A stretch of DNA of 64,000 bases from Streptomyces davaonensis JCM 4913 (GTDB taxonomy: Bacteria; Actinomycetota; Actinomycetes; Streptomycetales; Streptomycetaceae), in NCBI RefSeq assembly GCF_000349325.1, contig NC_020504.1, positions 1,240,001-1,304,000 of the forward strand, given 5' to 3'. The notes beneath the pieces are model-generated. The model worked only from the letters and a program-made list of their open reading frames with translations. It searched no databases and had not been told where the DNA came from. Below are positions 48,534-57,258 of this stretch, piece by piece; positions within the stretch are counted from its first letter, which is position 1; each line of letters begins with the position of its first letter. Both the position numbers and the translations under genes were made by a program.

Positions 48534-49724
48534 TCACCGCGGGACCCACTCGGGGAGCGGAAGTCCCGTGTAGTTCGCCGCCAGTTCGGCGGCCGCGTGG
48601 CGGGATGCGGTGATCCGGCGCAGACGTGCGAGCTGCATCCGCTGGTCGAACGCATCCCCGTCTGGTTGAGCGTGCAACATCTTAGTCATGTCGTAGGAGA
48701 AACGGGTCGCCTGCCACACGCGGGAAAGACACAGTTCCGAGTATCTGTCGATCAGTTGTGTATCGCCTGTGGAGCACCAGGCGGTGAGGGCGCGGCCGAG
48801 GATGCGGACGTCGGAAACGGCGAGGTTGAGGCCCTTGGCCCCGGTCGGCGGGACGATGTGGGCGGCGTCCCCGGCGAGCAGGAGGCGGCCGTGGCGCATG
48901 GGCTCGTGGACGTAACTGCGCATCGGGGTGACGGATCTTGAGGTCACCGGCCCGCGTTCGAGGGTCCAGTCGGCGTCGATCGCGAAGCGTGCGGCGAGTT
49001 CGTCCCAGATGCGGTCGTCGGGCCACTCCTCCAGTTCGGTGCCGACCGGCACCTGGAGGTACAGCCGGGAGACGGACGGCGAGCGCATGCTGTGCAGGGC
49101 GAAGCCGCGCTCGCCACGCGCGTAGATCAACTCCTCGCAGGAGGGCGGCACTTCGGCGAGGATCCCGAGCCAGGCATACGGGTGGTCGTGGGCGTACGTC
49201 CGGCTCACGGCGGCCGGGATCGCCTCGCGCGCCACGCCGTGGAAGCCGTCGCAGCCGACCACCCAGTCGCAGGTCAGCGTCTCCTCCCGGCCCTCGCGCA
49301 CGAACCGTACGACGGGCCGCTCGCTCTCGGCGTCCTCCACTCCCAGGGCCCGCGCCTCGAACAACAGCGGTGGCCCGTCGGCGAGTTGGAGGGCGACCAG
49401 GTCCTTCACGATCTCGGTCTGGGCGTAGATGGTGACGGTACGGCCGCCGGTCAGGGTCGGGAAGTCGATGCGGTGCCGCTCGCGGTCGAAGCGCAGCTCG
49501 ATGCCGTGATGGACCAGCCCCTCGGCGTTCAGCCGGTCGGCGGCCCCGGCCTCCCGCAGGGCGTTGACGGTGCCCTGCTCCAGCATCCCGGCCCGCTGGC
49601 GGTGCTCGACGTACTCACGGGTCCGGATCTCCAGGACCACACAGCCGACCCCCGCGCGGTGCAGCAGCCGGGCCAGCAGCAGCCCGGCCGGGCCGCCGCC
49701 GATGATGCCGACGGTCGTACGCAT
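48534..49724 (-). CDS. pobA: 4-hydroxybenzoate 3-monooxygenase
   Basis: A 396-residue group A flavin monooxygenase. FAD loop VGIIGGGPAGLLLARLL; RTREYVEHRQRAGMLEQGTV, the pobA-type loop near the substrate; DG motif WVVGCDGFHGVAREAIP; and GRLLLAGDAAHIVPPTGAKG (about 278-297). The overall pattern matches 4-hydroxybenzoate 3-hydroxylase, which makes protocatechuate with NADPH and O2. It lies between a LacI-type regulator (17 bases upstream) and an aldehyde dehydrogenase, forming an aromatic catabolic operon. Protocatechuate ring-cleavage genes are not in the window. Confidence 0.9.
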   Translation of the reverse strand: MRTTVGIIGGGPAGLLLARLLHRAGVGCVVLEIRTREYVEHRQRAGMLEQGTVNALREAGAADRLNAEGLVHHGIELRFDRERHRIDFPTLTGGRTVTIYAQTEIVKDLVALQLADGPPLLFEARALGVEDAESERPVVRFVREGREETLTCDWVVGCDGFHGVAREAIPAAVSRTYAHDHPYAWLGILAEVPPSCEELIYARGERGFALHSMRSPSVSRLYLQVPVGTELEEWPDDRIWDELAARFAIDADWTLERGPVTSRSVTPMRSYVHEPMRHGRLLLAGDAAHIVPPTGAKGLNLAVSDVRILGRALTAWCSTGDTQLIDRYSELCLSRVWQATRFSYDMTKMLHAQPDGDAFDQRMQLARLRRITASRHAAAELAANYTGLPLPEWVPR

Positions 49725-49741
49725 GCGGTGCCTCCCGTGCG

Positions 49742-50755
49742 TCAGCTGGAGTCGCGGTGCACCACCGATGCTCCCAGGACCTTGTGCGTCGTGGGCACCG
49801 CGGCGGGGTCGCGCACCGCCCGGTCGACCAGTTCGGCCAGGTCACGGCCGGACGGCAGCTCGATGTGGACCGTGCTCAGGCGCGGTCTGAGGAGCCGCCC
49901 GAGCATCAGGTCGTCGGCGCCGATGACGGCGGTGTCCGCGGGGACGTCCAGGCCCTCGTCCTGGAGGGCCCTCATCAGCAGCATCGCGTATTCGTCGTTG
50001 TAGGCGAACACGGCGTCCAGTCCCCGCTCGCGCCAGCGCGCGGCGAGCCGGGCGGCGGCCTCCTCCTCGTAGGCGAGGGGCAGCTCCGTCACGGTGGCGT
50101 CGGTGCCGGCCAGGGCCCGGCGCACACCGTCGAGCCGGGGCCCGGAGAAGACCTCCAGGCCGCCCTCCGCGGGCACGACGACGCCGATCCGGCGCCTGCC
50201 GCGCTCGTAGAGATGGCGTGCCGCACTGAAACCGACCGCCGAATGGTCCATCTGGACGGCGTGGGCGCCCTCGACGCACTCGGGGCCGACGGTGACCACG
50301 GCCCGGGCACCCGAGCGCTTGAGCACGGTCACCCCCTGAGGGCCGAGTCCGGAGCCGGGCACCAGGACGGCGACCGGGCGCAGCTCGGCCCAGGCGCGGG
50401 CGGCCTCGTCGCCGTGCAGACCGACGCTGCCGTACTGGACGACCGTGTAGTCGAGGCGGCCGAGGGCCGACTGGAGGTCGCTGATGAACTGGCTGTAGAG
50501 GGGGCCGACGGGGACTGCCGGGGCGGGCATGAGGACCATACGGCTGTGTCCGGCGCGCAGGGAGCGGGCCGCCGCGTGCGGGACGTATCCCAGCTCCTTG
50601 GCGGCCTGGTGCACCCGGCGGCGGGTGGGTTCACTGATCCGTACGGCGCTGGTGTTGTTGAGCACGTAGGAGACGGTCGCGCGCGAGACTCCGGCCAGCC
50701 GGGCCACATCGGCGCTCGTGGGCACGGAACGCGGTGTATTCGGTATCTGCACCAT
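49742..50755 (-). CDS. LacI-family transcriptional regulator
   Basis: A 337-residue regulator. The HTH is SADVARLAGVSRATVSYVLN, with hinge SEPTRRRVHQAAKELGY. A periplasmic-binding-like sensor follows (ARSLRAGHSRMVLMPAPAVP, then DAVFAYNDEYAMLLMRALQD and ADTAVIGADDLMLGRLL). It is 17 bases upstream of pobA on the same strand, so LacI, pobA and the aldehyde dehydrogenase form one operon and it is probably an autoregulated controller of that aromatic pathway. LacI members usually bind sugars, so an aromatic effector would be unusual. The start at ATG 50755 gives the normal N-terminus. Confidence 0.87.
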   Translation of the reverse strand: MVQIPNTPRSVPTSADVARLAGVSRATVSYVLNNTSAVRISEPTRRRVHQAAKELGYVPHAAARSLRAGHSRMVLMPAPAVPVGPLYSQFISDLQSALGRLDYTVVQYGSVGLHGDEAARAWAELRPVAVLVPGSGLGPQGVTVLKRSGARAVVTVGPECVEGAHAVQMDHSAVGFSAARHLYERGRRRIGVVVPAEGGLEVFSGPRLDGVRRALAGTDATVTELPLAYEEEAAARLAARWRERGLDAVFAYNDEYAMLLMRALQDEGLDVPADTAVIGADDLMLGRLLRPRLSTVHIELPSGRDLAELVDRAVRDPAAVPTTHKVLGASVVHRDSS

Positions 50756-50811
50756 GACGCACCGCATCCTTGCAGAAGCTGTGAACGGCCGTCCGGGCGG
50801 GGGCGTCCGGC

Positions 50812-51474
50812 CTAACTGGACGGCGCGGAACGGGTGATGCGGTCCACCAGGTCCAGCCAGCCGGCCTCGACGCGGCCGGGCGGCATCGCGCAGATCTCGG
50901 TGCGGTAGTGGATCGTCGCGGGGTCGAGATAGGCCATCAGCGTCAGCGCGAGCAGCTCGCAGTCCGCGTCGGGAACTATCTCGCGCAGCAGGATCAGTAC
51001 ATGGCCGCGCAGGAAGCGGCGGGGCGCGTTGGAGTAGCGGCGCTCGGGGCCGGGGTCGGCGGCGAGCTGGAGCTCCAGTTCGTCGGCGGAGCGGCGCAGC
51101 AGTGCCACGCCGAACTCCTTCAGCCGGTCCAGGGGCGGCGCGCCGGGTCCCAGGGGCGCGGGACCGGTGATGACCGCGGCCTGGAAGTTCTTCTCCGAGT
51201 GGTCGAGCAGGGCCGTGAGCAGGCCGGTGCGGTCGCCGAAGCGGCGGAAGACCGTGCCCTTGCCGACCTCGGCCGCCGCGGCCACCGCCTCCATCGTGAC
51301 CCCGGCCGCGCCGTGCTGTGCCACCAGCCGGGCCGCGGCCTCCAGCAGCCGGGCCCGGTTGCGGGCGGCGTCGGCGCGCAGGCAGGGCTCGTCCTCCGGC
51401 GAGCCGAGCTGGAGCAGCGTGGGCTCGTCGAGGGGCTCCTGGGGCAGCGGGAAGGGGGGCAGGGACGCGGACAT
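50812..51474 (-). CDS. TetR-family transcriptional regulator
   Basis: A 220-residue TetR regulator. The HTH is RLVAQHGAAGVTMEAVAAAA followed by EVGKGTVFRRFGDRTGLL. The first 35 residues form a Pro/Leu-rich extension. The ATG at 51474 (MSASLPPF) fits better than the in-frame ATG at 51492. It is divergent from the FMN reductase gene, and two GGACC-N2-GGTCC operators lie between them. It most likely represses both and responds to a quinone or electrophile. Confidence 0.88.
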   Translation of the reverse strand: MSASLPPFPLPQEPLDEPTLLQLGSPEDEPCLRADAARNRARLLEAAARLVAQHGAAGVTMEAVAAAAEVGKGTVFRRFGDRTGLLTALLDHSEKNFQAAVITGPAPLGPGAPPLDRLKEFGVALLRRSADELELQLAADPGPERRYSNAPRRFLRGHVLILLREIVPDADCELLALTLMAYLDPATIHYRTEICAMPPGRVEAGWLDLVDRITRSAPSS

Positions 51475-51505
51475 GAAGCCAGCGTAAAGCATCGGGAATG
51501 AAACT

Positions 51506-51552
51506 GGACCGCGGTCCGCTTAAGGTGCTAGAAACGAAACGGACCCTGGTCC
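51506..51552. promoter_or_regulatory. Twin TetR operators between the regulator and FMN reductase genes
   Basis: GGACCGCGGTCC (51506-51517) and GGACCCTGGTCC (51541-51552) are both followed by GCTT and preceded by a GAAAC-type context. The centre spacing is 35 bases. Both face the divergent promoters. Confidence 0.82.
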
Positions 51553-51589
51553 GCTTGCTTCCTGCCCCTGTTTCGCATCTGGAGTTCCC

Positions 51590-52153
51590 ATGTCTGTTCG
51601 CATCCTCGCGCTCGTCGGCAGCCTCCGTGCCGGTTCGCACAACCGCCAGCTCGCCGAGGCGGCCGTGAAGCTCGCGCCCGAGGGCACCGAGGTCGAGCTC
51701 TACGAGGGCCTGGCCGAGATCCCGTTCTACAACGAGGACATCGACGTCGAGGGCAGCGTCCCGGCCGCCGCCGCCAAGCTGCGCGCCGCCGCGCAGTCCT
51801 CGGACGCCTTCCTGCTGTTCTCCCCCGAGTACAACGGCACGATCCCGGCCGTGCTGAAGAACGCCATCGACTGGCTGTCGCGGCCGTACGGCGCCGGCGC
51901 CTTCGGCGGCAAGCCGGTCGCCGTGGTCGGTACCGCGTTCGGGCAGTACGGCGGCGTGTGGGCGCAGGACGAGGCCCGCAAGGCGGTGGGCATCGCCGGC
52001 GGCAAGGTGCTGGAGGACATCAAGCTCTCCATCCCTGGCTCCGTGACCCGCTTCGCCGACACACACCCGGCCGACGACACCGAGGTCGCGGCCCAGCTGA
52101 CCGAGGTCATCGCGCGCGTGCACGGCCACGCGGACGAGACGGCCGCCGCGTAA
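51590..52153 (+). CDS. NADPH-dependent FMN reductase (quinone/azo reductase-like)
   Basis: A 187-residue flavodoxin-like enzyme. The FMN phosphate loop is LVGSLRAGSHNRQLAE (9-24), the second motif FSPEYNGTIPAVLKNAIDWL (about 82-101) binds the isoalloxazine ring, and VVGTAFGQYGG completes the pocket. It reduces quinones, flavins or other electron acceptors using NADPH. It is under a divergent TetR regulator with two operators and ends at a strong terminator (52166-52196). Induction by quinone-like compounds is inferred. Confidence 0.9.
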   Translation: MSVRILALVGSLRAGSHNRQLAEAAVKLAPEGTEVELYEGLAEIPFYNEDIDVEGSVPAAAAKLRAAAQSSDAFLLFSPEYNGTIPAVLKNAIDWLSRPYGAGAFGGKPVAVVGTAFGQYGGVWAQDEARKAVGIAGGKVLEDIKLSIPGSVTRFADTHPADDTEVAAQLTEVIARVHGHADETAAA

Positions 52154-52165
52154 GCAGCCACCAGG

Positions 52166-52196
52166 GCGGGGCGGGAACGCACGGTTCCCGCCCCGC
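52166..52196. terminator. Bidirectional terminator between the FMN reductase and LysR genes
   Basis: A perfect 13-bp stem (52166-52178 with 52184-52196, arms GCGGGGCGGGAAC and GTTCCCGCCCCGC), a 5-base loop, then TTCC. Confidence 0.85.
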
Positions 52197-52205
52197 TTCC
52201 GCATG

Positions 52206-53111
52206 TCAGGCCACCGCCGTAGGTGCCAGCTCACGCAGTTCCTCCAGCGCCGCCGCCACCGCCGGGCGGGTGCGGCAGCCATTGCGGGTGGCGCTGAGGA
52301 TCGTCCGGTGCGGATTGCCGGCGCAGCGGACCCGGGTGATCGGCAGGTCGGGGGTCAGCTCGGCGAGGCGGGGGACCAGGGCGACACCCAGGCGGTGGGC
52401 CACCAGGTGGGCGGTGACCGTCCAGTCCTTGGCGTGATGGAGCACATCGGGGGTGAAGCCCGCCGCCCCGCAGGCCGACATCACATGCGGGCGACAGGGA
52501 CTGTCCGGCACCGGCGCGATCCAGGCCTCCCGCGCCGCCTCCGCGAGGTCGACGCGGGCGTGGCCGGCCAGCCGGTGGTCGTCGGGGACGACGAGGTCGT
52601 ACGGGTCGTCCAGCAGCGGCCGCTGGTCGAAGCGAGTGTCGCTCTGCGGCGGGTTGTGCGGGGTCACCTCCACCACGGCCAGATCGGTCTCCCCCTCGAA
52701 GAGCAGATCGAAGCACTCCGGCACCGCCGTCTCCCGGATCCGTACGGTCAGCCGCGGATGCCGCTCCCTCAGCCGGACGGCCATCGGCGCCAGCAGCACC
52801 GACACGGCCGTCGGAAAGCCGCTGACCCGCAATTGCCCGGCCGGAGCGCTGTATTCGGCGCGCAGATCGAGTTCGGCCTCCTCCCAGCGGGCCTGGATGG
52901 CATCGGCGTGGGCGAGCAGGCTCTCCGCGGCCGGGGTGAGCCGCACTCCCCGCCCCCGCGGTTCCAGCAGGTCGACACCCAGGTCACGGGCGAGTTGCCG
53001 AATCTGCTGGGAGGCGGCGGACGGGGTGAAGTGCAGGGCACGGGCGGCCGCGGTGACCGTGCCGTAGTAGGAGACCGCCCTCAGGACGTGCAGTCGGCGA
53101 AGGTCAATCAT
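52206..53111 (-). CDS. LysR-family transcriptional regulator
   Basis: A 301-residue LysR regulator. The N-terminal HTH is LRRLHVLRAVSYYGTVTAAA, then LHFTPSAASQQIRQLARDL. The effector domain includes GQLRVSGFPTAVSVLLAPM and FEGETDLAVVEV. The first amino acid after the start is MIDLRRL, with ATG 53111 preferred over a GTG at 53120. It is divergent from the small zinc-ribbon gene about 105 bases away and could regulate it. The ligand is unknown. Confidence 0.88.
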   Translation of the reverse strand: MIDLRRLHVLRAVSYYGTVTAAARALHFTPSAASQQIRQLARDLGVDLLEPRGRGVRLTPAAESLLAHADAIQARWEEAELDLRAEYSAPAGQLRVSGFPTAVSVLLAPMAVRLRERHPRLTVRIRETAVPECFDLLFEGETDLAVVEVTPHNPPQSDTRFDQRPLLDDPYDLVVPDDHRLAGHARVDLAEAAREAWIAPVPDSPCRPHVMSACGAAGFTPDVLHHAKDWTVTAHLVAHRLGVALVPRLAELTPDLPITRVRCAGNPHRTILSATRNGCRTRPAVAAALEELRELAPTAVA

Positions 53112-53215
53112 GAAGCCCACGCTTCAAGATGCCGTGCTGAAAGTCAACGTGGACGTACATGAACTCGGGGCCGCACCCTGGCAGTGAACCGACCACCGCT
53201 GTCCGAGGAGTTGCC

Positions 53216-53437
53216 ATGACCAGCACCACCGACACCGTCTGCCCGCACTGCGGCTGGCCGGACGACGCCGAGCCCTTCCAGGTGGTGTCCCGGCACAGCA
53301 CGGCGGCGGGCCGCACGCTGTGGACCCGGTGCGGCTGCGGTTCGCTCCAGGTCCGGGTCGTCGACGACAGCGGCGTGCGAATCGTCTCCCGCAGCAGGCC
53401 GCCGGTGCCCGCTCAGTCCAGCTCGGCCAGCCGCTGA
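53216..53437 (+). CDS. Small zinc-ribbon protein
   Basis: A 73-residue protein with a zinc-ribbon pattern: CPHCGWPDD (about residues 9-17) and TRCGCGSLQV (about 37-46), i.e. a Cys-x2-Cys knuckle and a Cys-x-Cys pair. The tail is Ser/Pro-rich. GAGGAG lies 5 bases before the ATG. Its last 25 bases overlap the end of the convergent LLM gene. It may bind nucleic acid or protein. It is divergent from the LysR gene. Function unknown. Confidence 0.7.
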   Translation: MTSTTDTVCPHCGWPDDAEPFQVVSRHSTAAGRTLWTRCGCGSLQVRVVDDSGVRIVSRSRPPVPAQSSSASR

Positions 53438-54294
53438 ACCGCCGGGGCGGCGAAGTTCTCGATGAACGCCGCCGCCTCCCCGGCGCTCGGGGCGAGGATC
53501 ACCGTGTCGATGCCGAGCTTGGTGTAGCCGGTGATGTCGCGGGTGAAGGTGTCGAGGTCGCCCTCGTTCACGGCGTCCCCGACGTAGAGGATCGTCCGGC
53601 GGATCGCGGCGTCGTCCCGGCCCTCGGTGTCACAGTGCCGGCGCAGCACGTCGAGCTTGTGAGCGACCTCTTCCGGGCTGGACGCGAAGAGATTGCACGC
53701 GTCGGCGTGCCGGGCGACCAGACGGAGGGTCTTCTTCTCTCCCCCACCGCCGATCATGATCTCCGGGTGCGGGCTGCTGACCGGTGCCGGGACGCACAGG
53801 GTCTCGGCGAGCCGGTAGTGGCGGCCCTCGAAGGGGCCGTTGTCGGCCGGGTCCCACATCTGGCGGCAGATCCGCAGCGTCTCGTCGAGCCGCTCGAAGC
53901 GCTCGGCGACCGGCGGGAACTCGACGCCCAGGCCCAGGTGTTCGCGGTCGTACCAGGCCGCCCCGATCCCCAGGGTCGCCCGGCCCGCGGAGAGCACGTC
54001 CAGCGTGGTGACGATCTTGGCGAGCAGCCCGGGATGGCGGTAGGTCACGCCGGTGACCAGCGCGCCGAGCCGGACCGTGGAGGTGTGGCCCGCAAGGAAG
54101 CCGAGGGTTGTGTAGGCCTCCAGCATGGGCGCCTCGGCGCCGCCGTTGGTCTCCATCTGGAAGTAGTGGTCCATCACCGACAGCCAGCTCACGCCGGCCG
54201 CCTCGGCCGCGCGTCCCGCAGCGGCGAGCTCGGCACCCAGCGCGGGGCCGCCCCCGGGGTGCTCGAACCGGTTGATGTGCACGCCGACCCGCAT
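53413..54294 (-). CDS. LLM-class F420-dependent oxidoreductase
   Basis: A 293-residue luciferase-like monooxygenase. The N-terminal signature VHINRFEHPGGGPALGAE and WLSVMDHYFQM, then TVRLGALVTGVTYRHPGLLAK and GRATLGIGAAWYDREHLGLG, follow the F420-dependent branch common in actinobacteria. The C-terminal part carries ASSPEEVAHKLDVLRRHC. It probably transfers hydride from reduced F420 to an unknown substrate. It is convergent with the zinc-ribbon gene. Confidence 0.87.
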   Translation of the reverse strand: MRVGVHINRFEHPGGGPALGAELAAAGRAAEAAGVSWLSVMDHYFQMETNGGAEAPMLEAYTTLGFLAGHTSTVRLGALVTGVTYRHPGLLAKIVTTLDVLSAGRATLGIGAAWYDREHLGLGVEFPPVAERFERLDETLRICRQMWDPADNGPFEGRHYRLAETLCVPAPVSSPHPEIMIGGGGEKKTLRLVARHADACNLFASSPEEVAHKLDVLRRHCDTEGRDDAAIRRTILYVGDAVNEGDLDTFTRDITGYTKLGIDTVILAPSAGEAAAFIENFAAPAVQRLAELD

Positions 54295-54447
54295 GTCCGT
54301 CTCCGCTCGCCCCGACCGTCATCGACGCGGACGACGCTAGTTCTTCGAGCGCTCTCGAAGTCAAGGGACAACTCCGGTACGCCATCCGACCGTTGAAATG
54401 CGTTCAAACAGGGGACCGATTCCGGTCATCTCTGCCAGGGTGAGCGG

Positions 54448-55371
54448 ATGCAGACCCTTTACCGCAGACTGCTCCAGCTGATGCCCCGTCTCGGCGTGCG
54501 GGTGACGGACCTGGCCCCGGGAACCGCGCTGGTCTCCCGGCGCGGCCGGTACTCGGTGAAACCCGCGGGCAAGGACGCCTGGCTCGTCTCGCGCGACGGC
54601 TCGGCGGGCGGCTGGACCAGCGTCCCGCTGGGCGAGAGCGGGGCCCGGCTCATCCTCGGCAAGGCGTCCGCGGCGGATGAGCGCAAGCTCCAGATGGCCG
54701 CGGCCGAATACCTGGGCACGCAGCACGTCGCCGCCATGCTCGACCTCTACGGCGTCAACTGCGTTCTGGACGTCGGCGCCAACCGCGGCCAGTACGCCAA
54801 GCGGCTGCGCAAGCACGGCTACCAGGGCCGGATCGTCTCGTTCGAACCCACCGAGGAGGCCTTCGCCCGGCTCAGCGAGGCCGCCGAGCGCGATCCGCAG
54901 TGGCAGGTGCACCACTGCGGACTGGGCCGCGAGGACACCACGGCCGAGATCCACGTCGGCTGGAACACCATGAACTCCCTGCTCCCGGCGAGCGATTACG
55001 GCCGCGACCGCTACAAGCGCTTCCACACCACCCGCACCGAGGAGATCCGCGTCCGGCGCCTGGACGCCGTACTGGACGAGGCCCTCGACGGCATCGAGGA
55101 CCCGCGCCCCTTCCTGAAGATGGACACCCAGGGCTACGACCTGGAGGTGTTCGCCGGGGCCGGCGAGCGGATCGCCGACTTCGTGGGCCTTCAGTCGGAG
55201 GTCGCCGTGCTGCGGCTGTACGAGGGCAGCCCGCCGATGAGCGAGGCGGTGGCCACGTACGAGGACGGCGGATTCGAGATCACCGGCATGTACCCGGTGA
55301 CCCGGGAAGCGGCCACCGGGCGGGTGGTGGAGTTCGACGTCGTGATGATGCGGTCCAAGGCGGTTCAGTGA
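54448..55371 (+). CDS. FkbM-family methyltransferase
   Basis: A 307-residue SAM-dependent methyltransferase of the FkbM family. The SAM loop is CVLDVGANRGQYAKRL (about 109-124). The following FkbM motifs are VSFEPTEEAFARLSEAA, FLKMDTQGYDLEVFAGAGE and VGLQSEVAVLRLYEGSPP. The N-terminal 90 residues form an extra segment. FkbM enzymes methylate sugar or polyketide hydroxyls, and lone genes are often in exopolysaccharide or glycan loci. It has no glycosyltransferase neighbours here, so the substrate is unknown. Confidence 0.88.
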   Translation: MQTLYRRLLQLMPRLGVRVTDLAPGTALVSRRGRYSVKPAGKDAWLVSRDGSAGGWTSVPLGESGARLILGKASAADERKLQMAAAEYLGTQHVAAMLDLYGVNCVLDVGANRGQYAKRLRKHGYQGRIVSFEPTEEAFARLSEAAERDPQWQVHHCGLGREDTTAEIHVGWNTMNSLLPASDYGRDRYKRFHTTRTEEIRVRRLDAVLDEALDGIEDPRPFLKMDTQGYDLEVFAGAGERIADFVGLQSEVAVLRLYEGSPPMSEAVATYEDGGFEITGMYPVTREAATGRVVEFDVVMMRSKAVQ

Positions 55372-55389
55372 CGCGCTGGTCAGGTCTCG

Positions 55390-56052
55390 TCAGGGGTACA
55401 GGCCGGCCCGGAAGGTGAACGAGACGAGTTGCGCTCGATCACGTGCGCCGACCTTCGTCATGGCCCGCACCGCATGCGTCTTCACGGTGAACGGGGACAC
55501 GGACATCTGGGCCGCGATCTCGTCGTTGCCAAGCCCGCTCGCGACGAGAATGACCACGTCCCGCTCCCTGGGCGTCAGGGCGTCGAAGCGGCGCAGCAGT
55601 TCCTGGTCGATCACCGGGGGCGGACTGTCGGTCATATGGCCGATGAGCGCGGCCGTCGCGGCGGCGGACAGCGCACCGCCACCGCCGACGACCTCGTTGA
55701 TTCCGGCGACGAGTTCGGCCGGGCTCACGGTCTTGCTCAGGAAGCCGTTGGCACCCGCGCGCAGGGCGGCGAGAACGATGTCGTCCTGGTCGAAGGTGGT
55801 CAGCACGATCACCCGCAGCTTCTCGGGCGGGTGCTCCTTGCGGATGCGGCGGGTGGCCTCGACACCGTCGATGCCGGGCATCCGGATGTCCATCAGGACC
55901 AGGTCGACGGGGTTTTCCCGGAGGTAGGGCACGACCTGGAGGCCGTCGGAGAGATCGGCCGCGACCACGAGACCCGGATCGAGCCGGAGCATGGCCTTGA
56001 TCCCGGCCCTGATCTCGGCCTGGTCGTCGACGATCAGAATCCGCGAGGTCAT
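55390..56052 (-). CDS. NarL-type response regulator
   Basis: A 220-residue regulator. The receiver domain holds acidic residues in ILIVDDQAEIRAGI, phospho-acceptor Asp in VDLVLMDIRMPGIDG, and Lys in FLSKTVSPAELV. The LuxR HTH is LTPRERDVVILVASGLGNDE, then QMSVSPFTVKTHAVRAMTKV. It lies downstream of the cognate kinase gene with an ATGA overlap (56049-56052). The palindromic element at 57297-57312 in front of the kinase operon is a candidate target. Confidence 0.92.
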   Translation of the reverse strand: MTSRILIVDDQAEIRAGIKAMLRLDPGLVVAADLSDGLQVVPYLRENPVDLVLMDIRMPGIDGVEATRRIRKEHPPEKLRVIVLTTFDQDDIVLAALRAGANGFLSKTVSPAELVAGINEVVGGGGALSAAATAALIGHMTDSPPPVIDQELLRRFDALTPRERDVVILVASGLGNDEIAAQMSVSPFTVKTHAVRAMTKVGARDRAQLVSFTFRAGLYP

Positions 56053-57224
56053 ACGGCGGCTCCCAGGGGGCTGAACTCCGCGTGGACCCGGAATCGCCCG
56101 TGATCGCTGTCGATCGTCAGTCGCCCATGGGAGGACTCGACGCGTTCGCGCATCCCCACGAGTCCGAGTCCGCTGCCCGGGCCAGGAGGTGAGTCACCGA
56201 CGCGGTTCTCGACGGTGACGCAGATCCTGCCGTCGTGCTCGCGCACCTCCACCGTTGCCGCCCCTTCGCCGTGCCGGTAGGCGTTCGTGAGCGCTTCCTG
56301 AACGACCCGGTAGACCGTCACGCCGACGCTGGGCTCCACGAAACCGGTGGGCAGGTCGAGGGCCGGCCGGACGTCGAGGCCGATGCTCTCGAAGGAGGCG
56401 ATGAGGCCTTGCAGGCCGCTGAGCGCGGGGGTCGGCCGGAGCGCCTCGTCGTCGGTTCGCTTGTCCCCGAGGCGGAGGAGCGTGAGGATCCGTTGCGTTT
56501 CGACGACGACGGTGCGGGCGCTCGACCTGGCCGAGACGAGGGCCTGCCGGGCGGGCTCGGCGTCTTCGGGCAGCCCGATCTCGGCGGCGCCGAGATGCAT
56601 GCTGAGCAGCGCGACCTGGTGGCCGATGACGTCGTGGAGGTCGCGGGCGATGCGGAGTCGTTCCTCGGTCACCCGGCGGGTGGCCTCGATCTCGCGGGTG
56701 GCGATGGCGCTCTCGGCCCGCTCCTCCAAGGTGAGCCAGTGCTCGCGGTGGATGCGCAGCGCGGCCCCCGTCGCACCGCCTGCCACGGCTGAGAAGAGTG
56801 CGGCGGCTCCCACGATCGCGCCGCCCCGGAATCCTCCGACCGTCATGAACGCCCCGAGGAAGGACGCCGCCACGATGCCGATTCCGGCCAGCGGCTGCTT
56901 GCCCCTGAGGGTGACGGAGAAGAGCACGAACACGGCCATCATCCACACCGACAGCGGGTCGTGGCCCACCTCGGTGACGGCGAAGGACGCCGCGCTCGCC
57001 ACGACCAGTCCCGCCCACGGCCGCCACCAGGAGAGGGCGACACCGCCACCGGCGAGGAGCACGGAGAGGGCCGTGGGCCAGTCCGAACCTCGCACGATCA
57101 CCGCCACGATCTGCCCGGTGAACACCAGCGCGGCCAGCGCATAGGCGACGAGGTGCAGCACCTCGGGGCGGCGGACCCACAGGGGTGCCACGGGACCGTC
57201 GTGATTGTTCTGCGCCTCGCCCAT
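56049..57224 (-). CDS. Sensor histidine kinase (HisKA_3 type)
   Basis: A 391-residue membrane kinase. About five or six hydrophobic helices occupy residues 20-160 with no sizeable extracellular loop, so it senses within the membrane. The dimerisation/phospho-acceptor motif is ERLRIARDLHDVIGHQVALL. The HATPase region has PSVGVTVYRVVQEALTNAYR and SGLGLVGMRERVESSHGRL. The ATG at 57224 is preferred over a GTG at 57242. The operon kinase-regulator lies divergent from the DUF308 gene. Confidence 0.92.
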   Translation of the reverse strand: MGEAQNNHDGPVAPLWVRRPEVLHLVAYALAALVFTGQIVAVIVRGSDWPTALSVLLAGGGVALSWWRPWAGLVVASAASFAVTEVGHDPLSVWMMAVFVLFSVTLRGKQPLAGIGIVAASFLGAFMTVGGFRGGAIVGAAALFSAVAGGATGAALRIHREHWLTLEERAESAIATREIEATRRVTEERLRIARDLHDVIGHQVALLSMHLGAAEIGLPEDAEPARQALVSARSSARTVVVETQRILTLLRLGDKRTDDEALRPTPALSGLQGLIASFESIGLDVRPALDLPTGFVEPSVGVTVYRVVQEALTNAYRHGEGAATVEVREHDGRICVTVENRVGDSPPGPGSGLGLVGMRERVESSHGRLTIDSDHGRFRVHAEFSPLGAAV

Positions 57225-57258
57225 GGCCTGATTCTCATCCACATGGGCCGCGGCCGTG

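Noticed and set aside
49756..52282. Fusion of the LacI and TetR frames into one long minus-strand protein
   Set aside because: The long frame only merges out-of-frame sequence with the LacI gene. Both proteins have their own starts and families.
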